A stretch of 56,476 bases of DNA from Chrysochromulina tobinii (Eukaryota > Haptophyta > Prymnesiales > Chrysochromulinaceae), in the NCBI GenBank assembly GCA_001275005.1, contig JWZX01002988.1:1-56476 (forward strand). The letters run 5' to 3'. The translations under genes and the position numbers were made by a program. Numbering within the stretch: the first letter of the stretch is position 1; every line of letters begins with the position of its first letter. A model generated the notes under the pieces. The model made no database searches, was not told where the DNA came from, and saw nothing but the letters and a program-made list of their open reading frames with translations. Positions 21,359-31,400 of this stretch are shown piece by piece.

Positions 21359-22763
21359 TCACAGAAAAGTTGAGAGCAACTCATACAGCTCGTGAGGCGT
21401 CTCGTTGCCGTATCCGTACTTCGCTCGGCGCAGCAGCTGGTGCGTGGCGCACGAATGCGGGATGCACCGGAAGGTGCAGAACTCGCCTGTGGACTGGCGA
21501 CACTTGTACGTGTCGGCCGTCGTTCGCGCCGGTAAGGTCTCGTTGCATGCAATGGGGCCGCCGCGAGTCGTGAGCCGTTTCGTCATGGCGTACTTGCGCC
21601 GCACCTGACTCGAACAGTGGCAAACAGTGGCAACCCATATCAATCCGTGGCAGTCAGTGGCAGTCAGTGGCAGTCAGAGGCACTCCAAGGCACTCCGTCT
21701 AACTGGGCAGCACTCTTCACAGTACTCTTCACAGCACCTGTCTCGACCACAAGCGCTCTTGCTCGAAGGTGTCCTGGCCGAAGCTGTTAGGAAAAAGCCC
21801 CTCGTAAGGCTCGAACTCCCACGTGACCGCCGCGTTGCGCTCGGGCCCCGTGCGGATCTGGTGCCACCACCCTTCGGGGATGAAAAGCGCGTCGCCGCCG
21901 CGCAGATGCGCCACCATGCCGCCCTCGAGCTGCGCGAACATGGGCCACTTGTCGAGATCGACGCGCTCCGGGTTGACAGGCGATTCGCCATATCGGACGT
22001 GATAGTCCATGTACATCTTGTGCGACTGCGAGGGCGGGAACAAGTAGATCGACTTGGTGCCAAAGACCTGCAGCATCAGATTATCTTTTGTGTCAATGTG
22101 AAGTTCGCTCGTCGTGTTGCCCGAGCTCATCCACAGGCGCGTCTCATGCACCGACTCGTGCATCTCGGGGCACTGGAGCACCGCAGGCATCTCCACGTGT
22201 TTGCCAAGCTGCACGCCCGGGTCAGTCAGTGGCGCGATCAGGTACATTTTATCCTTGAACTCCGGTTTGAGGTAGTCGCGCAGGAAAGTGCAAAAATTGA
22301 TCGGCTCACGCGGACCGCGCGTGCTGTTCACAACCACCTTGCTCATTTCCACGTTCGCCAGCCATGGGCCGCCGCCGTGAGCGTCGTCGAGGTGGCACCG
22401 CCGTGATAGGAAGTCATCGGTCCACGCGACTCCACCAGTCGCGGCCGCGGCCGCACCAGCGAGCACGACGGGCTCAGCCGCAGCAACATGCTTCTCGTAG
22501 AAGACACGCGGGTCCGACATCGTCACGCGGGGCACATTGGGCATCGATTTCTGCTGCGACCCCATCCGCTCAAGGTGGCCCTTGCGACGGTGGCATTTTC
22601 GCGCCGTGAACGTCTCATCCGACGGCCAGCGCTCGCACTTGTGCACGTGGCACTCACGTTGGGTCTTGGCCGGCCGAAAGGATGGAAGCACGTCGCGGTA
22701 GCGCGTCTGGTCGCCGATCACAGGTGATAGCAAGAAGGGTAAGCAAAACACCCTGTGCAGCAT
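21359..22763 (-). CDS. secreted-pathway JmjC/cupin-type Fe(II)/2OG oxygenase
   Basis: Two exons (22763-21738 and 21604-21359), phase 0, 423 residues. The first Met is followed by a hydrophobic stretch (LHRVFCLPFLLSPVIG) that could be a signal peptide. The cupin_8/JmjC-like domain spans about 85-320. Fe ligands are visible as His222 and Asp224 in ELHIDTKDN and His301 in EGWWHQI, with Lys237 in GTKSIYLFPP as the likely 2-oxoglutarate Lys. Family members hydroxylate proteins or RNA; the substrate here is unknown. The second exon adds a Cys-rich tail (six Cys within about 45 residues) ending HELYELLSTFL. The first ATG after an in-frame GTG is used. Confidence 0.8.
21605..21737 (-). other. intron (133 nt) in the JmjC gene
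   Basis: Minus strand: donor GAGACAG|GTGCTG, acceptor GAGTCAG|GTGCGG, phase 0. GAGACAGGTGCTG and GAGTCAGGTGCGG differ at two of 13 bases. The interior is an array of CTGACTGCCA units (three near-identical copies plus variants), a form of the CTGAYTGCC unit seen in other introns of this window. Without splicing the protein stops three codons after the donor. Confidence 0.8.
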
Positions 22764-23023
22764 TTTTTTCCGAGCGCGCGGGCGACTTTGGGTGAGAATG
22801 GTGTGTGAAAAGGACAGCTCTGGATTTTCTCGATTCTGGCGTCCCCGCGCTCTCACTCTGCAACGACGAGTTCCTTGTGTGTTGATGTCATGGTTGACTG
22901 TGGAGCTTTTGTTAACGGTCACCAGAGGGGGGGAGGACAGACACGTGTTGCTATGGTGACGTTTTGCATCTACAAACAGTCGGGCATCTTACTGAAGAGG
23001 GAGATGCCCACCACCTTGCGCAC
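22764..23023. other. intergenic, 260 bp
   Basis: Between two minus-strand genes. It contains the presumed JmjC promoter; nothing else is supported. Confidence 0.4.
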
Positions 23024-24067
23024 CTAGCTACGAGCTTGCCTCGATGGCTTGCCCAGCGCATCAAGGAGCGCATTCGCCTGGTCGGCCGGGCTCAGCCTGG
23101 ACGCCGAGTGGCTCAGCCCCATGCGCACGTTGGCCTCACTGAGCACATTGGGGACGACCGGTAGGAGGTCCTCGAGCTCGAGCTCACGTGCGATGAGGCG
23201 TACAAGCTTCATCAGGGGCGGAGCCTGTTCGGCGGCGTCTGCCCCCTCAAACGGATTGGGGGGTGGAGGGTAGATTGCGGGATAGAGTGCCCGAGAGTGC
23301 CCGAGATTGCCCGAGATTGCGGGAGGATAGAGTGCCCGAGACGCCAAGCGCAAGCGAGCCATCGGTGACGGGGCGACGGGCGATGACGTCGGCTCCGATT
23401 CCTCGGAGTGGTCTTCAGAGGACTCCGACTCGGATGACTCCGACGATGACGCCCACGACGGCGCTCTCGGCGGCGCTGGCGCATACGAAGGCGATGAAGG
23501 AGGCTCGGGCGGTGGCGGCGGCGGTGGTGCTCGAGGCGACGCTCCTGCAGGTGGCGACGGCTCTGAGTGGTCCCTAACCATATTTGGGTGGTCCCCGGGA
23601 AGGTTGAGACGATGGCCCATAGAGCCTCTCGTGAGACTGCTCACGTCCACGCGGCGCACCGCGGCGTACGATTCGTACGATTCGGTGGCTCCGATGACTC
23701 CGACGATTTCCAAGGCAGGTCCCGCCGTGGGTCTTCCCATCGTCGGCTTGCTCCGCACAGGCCCACGCGCTTTGTCTAATTCAGGTAATCCCATCGGAGC
23801 TGAAAGATGGCCATATGCCGCGAGCCTATCCATCTCCTCGGAGGCGAGTCGCTTGCGCTCGGACGCACGGCGCCGGTCCTCATCGCGCTGCCACAGCGCA
23901 GAACTTTTAGAGATCGGAGCTGATAGACAGCCAAACGCCGCGAGCCGCGCCCTCTCCTTATCGGCAAGTCGTTTGCGCTCGGCCGCACGCCGCTGTTCAT
24001 CCCTAACTTGCCACAGCGGCTTTGTGATAGGCTTCATGGCTGCGCGCATCTCCTCGACAGAGGGCAT
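23024..24067 (-). CDS. hypothetical Ser/Pro-rich protein with duplicated N-terminal helix
   Basis: A 347-residue protein from ATG 24067. Residues about 15-55 and 58-95 are an internal duplication: LWQxRDExRRxxERKRLA followed by RLAAFGCLSAP or RLAAYGHLSAP. The middle (about 165-285) is Ser/Pro/Glu-rich and disordered, with a tandem nonapeptide-like ALYPAI/ALYPPA stretch. The last 60 residues (PLMKLVRLIARELEL onward) look like a small helical domain. No family recognised. It lies head-to-head with the SDR gene, 289 bp apart. Confidence 0.6.
   Translation of the reverse strand: MPSVEEMRAAMKPITKPLWQVRDEQRRAAERKRLADKERARLAAFGCLSAPISKSSALWQRDEDRRRASERKRLASEEMDRLAAYGHLSAPMGLPELDKARGPVRSKPTMGRPTAGPALEIVGVIGATESYESYAAVRRVDVSSLTRGSMGHRLNLPGDHPNMVRDHSEPSPPAGASPRAPPPPPPPEPPSSPSYAPAPPRAPSWASSSESSESESSEDHSEESEPTSSPVAPSPMARLRLASRALYPPAISGNLGHSRALYPAIYPPPPNPFEGADAAEQAPPLMKLVRLIARELELEDLLPVVPNVLSEANVRMGLSHSASRLSPADQANALLDALGKPSRQARS
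23277..23345 (-). repeat. GCCCGAGA/ATAGAGTG tandem repeats in coding sequence
   Basis: Repeats of TGCCCGAGATTGC and GGATAGAGTGCCCGAGA occur in the hypothetical gene, encoding SRALYP and related peptides. There is no matching donor and acceptor pair, so I treat them as exonic. Confidence 0.5.
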
Positions 24068-24356
24068 AAGAAGACGTCCCTCTTGATCCTTCGTTCGCGG
24101 GGGCGCGCGCGGGCCACACGAGGCACCGAAACGCGCACCGAATCCCTGCGCGTGCGTAGCGTCAGATCGCGCCGCGCGGACAAGTCAAGTCAAACATGTA
24201 TTTCGTCACTAGTATTTCGTCTCGCACTACCCGGCCAATGCACGTGCACTTGCGCAATGTCTTCGTAAGAAACGTCTCCACTCAGGGTTCGTTGGAGACC
24301 ACGAGTCGAGCGGGCGGCGCCTTTCCAGGAAATTGCCGTCGCCAGGATTCTCTTCG
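24068..24356. promoter_or_regulatory. divergent intergenic region
   Basis: Head-to-head gap between the Ser/Pro-rich gene and the SDR gene. It includes a GC-rich GCGCGCGCGGG block near 24105 and an AT-richer TTTCGTC direct repeat near 24196-24222. A shared promoter is an inference from orientation. Confidence 0.4.
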
Positions 24357-25253
24357 ATGAAGCGATTTTCGCAAGTCGTTCTCGCCGGCCTTCTGGCCAC
24401 GGCATCGGCCTTGCGCTTTTCCACCATCAAGATGCAGCTCACCATGCCCGGCGCGGACAAACGTAAATTGCTCGTCATCGGCGGCAATGGCTTCGTCGGT
24501 CGGCAGGTGTGCAAGTACGCAGTCCGTTCCGGTAAGTTTGCGGTGACGTCGCTCTCACGGCGCGGCGAATGCCCCAAGCCGAACGACCCCGAGCTCGCGT
24601 CGGTCACGTGGGTCGCTGGGAACGCACTCGACAAGCCCACAGTCGACAAGTACGTCGGGCAGTCCGACGCGGTCGTCCATGCCATTGGGCTGCTCTTCGA
24701 TGTCAACTCGGGTCTGACATTCCTGAACACGTTCACTTCGGCCTCCAAATCCAAGCCCGACGAGGGCGAGTCGACCTACGACAACATCACGCGCAAGACG
24801 GCACTCCTCGCCATCGCGGCGCTGAAGGCGAAGAATGCGCTCCCAGCCATGATGGGCAAGCGCGCGCCCTTCGGCTTTGTTTCGTGCGCCGAAAGCGGGT
24901 GGCCTGACGTGCAGTTTGGCGAGCAGGTGGAGGCCGCCGCGCCCGAGTGGCTCAAGCGCTACCTCGTCGCCAAACGCGCAGTCGAGGCCGAGCTCGCGTC
25001 CTCGACGGGCAGCTTGCGCCCAGTCATCGTGCGCCCGTCCCTTATTTGGGACTGGAAGAAGTTTGACGTGCTGCCGATCATCCCATTCTTCAACCTCGCC
25101 TCGGCCATCGGCGTGCCGTTTGTCGACAAGACGGTGCGCGTCGAGGACGTGGGCCGCTCCATCGTTGCCGGCTTGCTCGACGAGTCGGTGAGCGGCGTGC
25201 AGCGCTTTGAGGCGATGGAGCAGTTGTCCGAAGCACTGGAGGTGCCCAGGTGA
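24357..25253 (+). CDS. atypical SDR NAD(P)-binding protein, probably plastid-targeted
   Basis: A 298-residue protein. Residues 1-19 form a signal-peptide-like segment (VVLAGLLATASA) followed by LRFS and a short basic stretch. This arrangement resembles bipartite presequences of complex plastids, in which a signal peptide is cut before a transit peptide. The Rossmann fold begins with VIGGNGFVG (about 41-48), the GGxGxxG signature of the NDUFA9-like/atypical SDR group. VVHAIGLL and the YLVAKRAVEAEL segment (YxxxK-like) follow, then RPSLIWDW. Plant relatives in this group are plastid or mitochondrial NAD(P)-binding proteins with little-known substrates. ATG 24357 is chosen because it starts the hydrophobic signal. 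Confidence 0.8.
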   Translation: MKRFSQVVLAGLLATASALRFSTIKMQLTMPGADKRKLLVIGGNGFVGRQVCKYAVRSGKFAVTSLSRRGECPKPNDPELASVTWVAGNALDKPTVDKYVGQSDAVVHAIGLLFDVNSGLTFLNTFTSASKSKPDEGESTYDNITRKTALLAIAALKAKNALPAMMGKRAPFGFVSCAESGWPDVQFGEQVEAAAPEWLKRYLVAKRAVEAELASSTGSLRPVIVRPSLIWDWKKFDVLPIIPFFNLASAIGVPFVDKTVRVEDVGRSIVAGLLDESVSGVQRFEAMEQLSEALEVPR

Positions 25254-25452
25254 AGGGTGCATCGCGAAGGATGAGGATTTGAACCGTAGACGGAAAACTG
25301 GAACACACACTTCCACGCAGATTTCCGCGATGCAAACGAAATACGAAAACGGCCATCTTGTACGGTAGAGTTCGGGTGTGTGCTGTGCGCAGATCGCAAG
25401 CCCAACTGACAGAGATGAGGCACACACGCCAAGAGGGAGCCCACACAAAAAT

Positions 25453-28400
25453 CTAAACGTCCTCTTCTTCTAGCCGCAGCAAAAACTCTGTGTATGCATG
25501 GTTGTCGCTGCCAGTTGAGAGCACAAAGATGCTCGGCGTCTGCAACGAATCGACCATGCTCTCATAGAGCACTGCACCTCCGCCAGGCTTCTTGGCAGGC
25601 TGTCTCATGCCCTGCTTGCCAACGCACGACTGACCCACAAGGACACGCACGAGCAGTACCCATTGCGATCCTTCGTTGTCAGGCTTCGCGTACTCCTCAT
25701 TGAGAGAGTATTTCAGTTGATTTGAAAAGTAGGATCCAACGCCATACATTCCCCGCTCGTTCATGTTGCGATCGAAACCGTTAGCCATGATAGACTCCAG
25801 CGTGTCGCGCGAAGTGCCGTGCCAGAGCCAGGCCTCGTTGAGCTGCGCTCTCCCAATGCGTGAGATCAGCGCGTCGCGAGCTGCCTGGTATAGGTTGAAG
25901 CGAGCCTCGCTGCGAATGTGCGAGATTGTGAGCAGGCGCGAACGCAGCTGTGGAGGCATCATGCTCCGAACGAAGTCGCACAGCGCCACGTGCCGCTCGA
26001 TGGGCATTGGCTTGGGCGTGAACATCCCTCCCTTTGGCGTCGAGAGGATCTCACCCAGCACATATGGAGCGTGGCCTATACCCTGTGTGGAAGCTGACCC
26101 AGGAAGCTGGCTTGCGGGGAGAAGTGCTGCCCAGTACGGCGGTGCTTGCCCATAGCTGCCTGGAAAGTGACTCAGGCTCGGCAGGTCCTTGTCCACATCA
26201 GTCAGTGCATGCCTTTTGAGGTTGCGCAAGAAGCCTGTTCGCACATTCTTCTGCGTGCATAGCCTCAGGTCCACATCGTACGCCTGCCCACGGATTTCGA
26301 TTCGGAAGCGCAGGACACCCGACGCCTCTTGGTTTCGGAACGTCTCCTCCGAGGCGGTGTCGAAGAGCTGCCACGCCCCGCTACCAACAGCACCATCCTC
26401 CCACATCCACACGTGCGCTGGCCGAGTTTCAGCCTTGTTCGTATCGTCATCTGCCGCCAGAATCTGCAACGCGCTGGCGGCCTTCGCCTTGCCTAGAGCG
26501 TCGCCGTCACGCACGAGCGCCGCGAGCGGCACGAGGGCGCCCGCCGCTACGATGGCCGCCTTGTTGGCAGCGTCGCCGGCCGCCAGACTCCACAACGCGG
26601 TGGCGGCCTTCGCCTTGCCTTGAGCGTCGCCGTCGCGCACGAGCGCCGCGAGCGGCACGAGGGCGCCCGCCGCTACGATGGCCCCCTTGATGGCAGCGTT
26701 GCGCGCTAGCTTCCACAAGGCCTCTGCGGCTGCAGCCTGCTCCTCAGCGGTGCCATTTCTCAGCATCGCCACCAGCGGCGGGAGGGCGCCGGCCGCGGCG
26801 AGTGCCCCACGCATCGGATCCGTCGACTGATCTGGCGGTGCGTCGGCGAGGATGGCGATGCCACTCGCCACCGGCGTCCGCGCACCGATGGCACACGCTT
26901 GGAACAACGCCACAAGCGCGGCTGGATCCGCGTCGGCCACTGCGCGCTCCACCGCGGCGGCGCTCGGAGAAGGAGCTTTCAAATTGCTAGTTACTGTGGG
27001 CGATCTTGGGGAACCTGCAGCTACCGGCGTGTTGACCACCGCCAGCGTGCTTACCGCTGCCGGCGTGCTGTGTCGAGTGCGTAGCCCATCGGCCAGTGCG
27101 TAACCCATCGGCGGATCCACGGCCCAGCCCATCGGCGGTTGATCCAAGGGCCAACCCATCGGCGGCTGATCCACGGGCCAGGAGCCCATTGGTGGCTGAT
27201 CCACGGGCCAACCCATTGGCGGCTGATCCACGGGCCAGGAGCCCATTGGTGGCTGATCCACGGGCCAACCCATTGGGACCGGAGGAGGCGCCGAGGAGGT
27301 GGAGGTGCCATAACCTGCAGCTGCCAGCGTGTTGACCACTGCCAGCGTGCTTACCACATGTAGTGTCGAGTTGCTACCATAGACAGGGGATAGAGGGGCA
27401 GGCTGAGGTGGCATGGGCTTTGTAGCCGGCGGCGCGGCGGGCGGCTTGGGAGGCGCGGCGGGAAGCTTCTTGGGCGCACTGCCAAAGAGCCCACCGTCAT
27501 CGTCGTCGTCGTCGCCAAAGAGGCCGCCGCCGCCGCCCTTTTTGGCGGCAGGCTTGGGAAGAGGCGGCGTGGGAAGCTTCTTGGGCGCACTGCCAAAGAG
27601 CCCACCGTCATCGTCGTCGTCGTCGCCAAAGAGGCCGCCGCCGCCGCCCTTTTTGGCGGCAGGCTTGGGAAGAGGCGGCGTGGGAAGCTTCTTGGGCGCA
27701 CTGCCAAAGAGCCCACCGTCATCGACGTCGTCGTCGCCAAAGAGGCCGCCGCCGCCGCCCTTTTTGGCGGCAGGCTTGGGAAGAGGCGGCGCGGGCGGCG
27801 CCTTGGCGGCGGCCTTACCCGCCGAGGCGCCAAAAAAGCTGTCGTAGTCGACGACGTTGTCGTTGTCGTCCTCGTCGTTGACGAACACCAGGTTCTGCAA
27901 TGCTCCGGCTGCCTTCGCCTTGCCAGCAGCGTCGCCGTCGCGAGAGAGCGTATACAGCGCCTTGATGCCGCCCGAGGCCCGGATCGCGGCCTTGTTTGCA
28001 TCATCTCCTGCCGACAAACCCCACAACGCGCCGGCTGCACTCGCCTTGCCGTCAGCGTCACCTTCGCGCATGAGCGTCACAAGCGCCTCGATACCGCCCG
28101 CGGCCCGGATCGCGGCCTTGTTCGCATCGTCATCTGCCGCCAGATTCCACAACGCGCCGGCTGCGTTCGCCTTGCCTTCAGCGTCGCCGTCGCGCACGAG
28201 CGTCACGAGCGGCTCGATGCCGTCCGCGGCCCGAATCGCCGCCTTGTTCGCCTCGTCATCTGCCGCCAGATTCTGCAACGCGCCGGCTGCACTCGCCTTG
28301 CCGTCAGCGTCACCTTCGCGCACGAGCGTCACAAGCGCCTCGATCCCGCCCGCGGCCCGGATCGCGGCCTTGTTCGCATCGTCATCTGCCGCCAGATTCC

Positions 28401-31400
28401 CCAACGCGCCGGCTGCGTACGCCTTGCCTTCAGCGTCGCCGTCCCGCACGAGCGCCACGAGCGGTGCGATCCCGCCCGCGGCCCGGATCGCGGCCTTGTT
28501 CGCATCGTCATCTGCCGCCAGAATCTGCAACGCGCCGGCTGCGTTCGCCTTGCCTTCAGCGTCGCCGTCGCGCACGAGCGTCACGAGCGCAACGATACCG
28601 CCCGCGGCCCGGATCGCGGCCTTGTTCACATCGTCATCTGCCGCCAGACCCCACAACGCGCTGGCTGCGTACGCCTTTCCTTTAGCGTCGCCGTCGCGCA
28701 TGAGCGACACGAGCTCGACATGGATGCTGCATCGATGCTGCAACGCGGCGGCTGCCCTCAAGTACATTTGCACGGTGGCGCCGGCAGAAAGGCCGCATTC
28801 CATGAGAGTGAAGCCCTCGTTAAGTGGCTTGCCGGCAAAGGTCAGAAAGAATTTGTCGCATGGAACGCCCGCCTTGCTTGCTGCTGCCGCTCGCAGGGCG
28901 CTGACGTTGTCAGTCGAGCGCATCGCATCCACGGTGAGAGTGCAGCGGTGTCGCACAAAGAGTTGGAAGGGCTGGCTTGAAGGGGCAGGTTGAGTAGGCG
29001 TCGGCATCACGTTGCCGAGGAGCCGGGCATGTGATGGTAAATCATCACCAAAGAGCGACCCCACCTTTGCAGGCTTGCTTGGTGTGATTGCATGCGGCAG
29101 CGTGGCGTCCTCCGCGGGCTCATTGTCGTCGACGGCGGCGGCAGCTGCGGACTTCTTCGAGGGGGGGCGGCGCGCCCGCCAGCCAGCGCCCTTCGCTCGA
29201 GAGAGCTGGGCGGCGAGCAGCGTGTCATCGGCAGTGGGATCGGCTTTGCTGGTCGGCACGGCTGCTGCGCCGCCAGCGGTCATCGAGGCGGCCGTGCCAT
29301 CACCGCTGCTTGACGGCTCATCCTCGGCGGCAGCGGCCTTTGGCCTCCGGGAGGGCGGCGCAGCACTGGGCATCATGAAGTTGAGATTGCCCAGCTTCCC
29401 TTTTAAGGCGGTGACTCTCTTTTTGGGCGCGTCTTCCTCGTCCTCGTTTGCGTCGTTAGCGTCGAGCGCGGGCGCGGGCTTCGGGAGCACGGGCGGCGGC
29501 ACGGGCGGTGGTGCGGACTGTGGCGCGGGCTTAGGGGGCGCGGGCGCGGCCACCGGCTTATCCTCAAACTCGCCGTCATCCTCGTCAACGCTCGGTGGCC
29601 GCGCCCGTCGGTCCTTCATCAAGCCCGCCATCGCCGCCAACGGCCCACCGGCCGCAGCGCCCACAGGCAGCTTTGGCTTTGGCGTTGGCGCCGGCGCCTC
29701 GTCCTCGTCGTCGCCGCCGGACAAGGCGCCCTTGGCTGCGGCTTGTGGCGCGGGCAGCGGTGCGGGCGGTGGCGCAGGCGCGGCGGCCTGCTTGAGTGCC
29801 GCCGCTGGCTTCGCAGGGCCGAACAGTCCGCCATCGCCGCCGTCTTCATCGTCGTCGCCGAACAGGCCGCCGCCGTCGGACATGGGCTTTGTAGCCGACG
29901 GCGTGGCGGGCAGCTTGGGAGGCGCGGCGGGAAGCTTCTTGGGCGCACCGCCAAAGAGCCCACCGTCATCGTCGTCGTCGTCGCCAAAGAGGCCGCCGCC
30001 GCCGCCCTTTTTGGCGGCAGGCTTGGGAAGAGGCGGCGCGGGCGGCGCCTTGGCCGCCGCTTTGGCCGCCGCTTTGGCGGCGGCCTTACCCGCCGAGGCG
30101 CCCAAAATGCCGCCATCATCGGCCACCGGCGTCTCCTCTTCCTCGTCCCAAACTCCAAAGAGAGAGGCATAGTCCACCTTCGTAGGCGGCCCCGAGGGCG
30201 CGGCGGCCGCGGCGGCAGTGGGCCCGGAGCCTGATTTGGAGCCAGGGGAGGCGGCGGCGGCGCCATACTCGCCAAAGAGCCCCCCTGCAAAGAGTGAGTC
30301 CCGCTTGCTACTCGCTCTTTGCAGGGGGTGAGTCAAGTGCGCCGGCAGGAGGTGGAGGCCACCCGCGCCGCGGCCGCCAGAGAAGCCGAAGGGGTCATCA
30401 TCCTCGTCCTCATCCTCGTCGTCGTCCTTGCATTGAGTGTCGGCCGACAGTTTCTCCAACAGGGCGACTGCGTGCGCCTTGGCATCAGCGTCAGAGCTCC
30501 CGTCGCGCACAAGCGCCACAAGCGGCTCGATGCCACGCGCCGCCCGGATCGCCGCCAGGTTGGCAGCACCGCCGTGCGCCAGATTCCACAACGCGGCGGT
30601 TGCGTTCACCTTGCCTTCAGCGTCGCCGTTGCGCACGAGCGCCACTAGCGGTTCGATGCCGCCCGTCGTCGCGATCGTCGCCACGTTGGCAGAGTGGGCG
30701 GCTGCCAGCCTCCACAACGCGCCGGCTGCCTTTGCCTTGCATTCAGTGTCGCCGTCACGGGCAAGCACCACGAGCGCTCCAATTACCACCTCCTGGTTGG
30801 CAGCGTTCCCATCCGCTAGACTCACCAACGCGCCGGCTGCACTCGACTTGCCTTGAGCGTCGCCGTCGCGCACGAGCGCCGCGAGCACTTCGATGCCGCC
30901 CGCTGCTGTGATCCCCGCTTTGTTGGCAGCGTCGAAGGCCGCCAGACTCCACAACGCTGTGGCTGCCTTCGCCTTGCCTTCAGCGTCGCCGCCGCGAGTG
31001 AGCGCTACGAGCGCCTCGACGCCGCCCGCCGCCGCAATCGCCTTCTTGTTGGCAGTGTTGCGCGCTAACTTCCACAACGCCTCTGCGGCTGCAGCCTGCT
31101 CCTCAGCGGTGCCATTTCCCAGCATCGCCACCAGCGGCGGGACGGCTCCGGCCGCGGCGAGTGCCTCACGCATGGGGTCTGCCACTTCCCCTGGCGGTGC
31201 GTTGGCGAGAGTGGCGATGCCACTCGCTGCGCGCGTCCGCACACCGATGGCGCGGGCTTGGAGCAACGCCACCAGCGCCACCGTGTCCGCGTCGGCCACT
31301 GCGCCCACCGCCGCGGCGGCGCTCAGAGGAAGAGCAACGGGCGGCGGTGGCTCGGCTGTCGGTATGATCGGCCACCAGCTCCGCCGGGCGGCGGGGGCGG

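Larger units (their letters stand above)
26468..31190 (-). repeat. three arrays of 126-bp armadillo-repeat units
   Basis: Units of 126 bp (42 residues, core RDGDAEGKANAAGAL, then LAADDDANKAAIRAAGG) occur at about 26470-26760, 27890-28700 and 30440-31150. The central array is the most uniform; neighbours are nearly identical at the DNA level, which indicates homogenisation by unequal exchange. The outer arrays are more diverged. Confidence 0.8.

Noticed and set aside
20069-22406. Plus-strand frames at 20069-20944 and 21627-22406
   Set aside because: Both overlap AAA+ and JmjC exons that have clear motifs; they cross the introns without any pattern.
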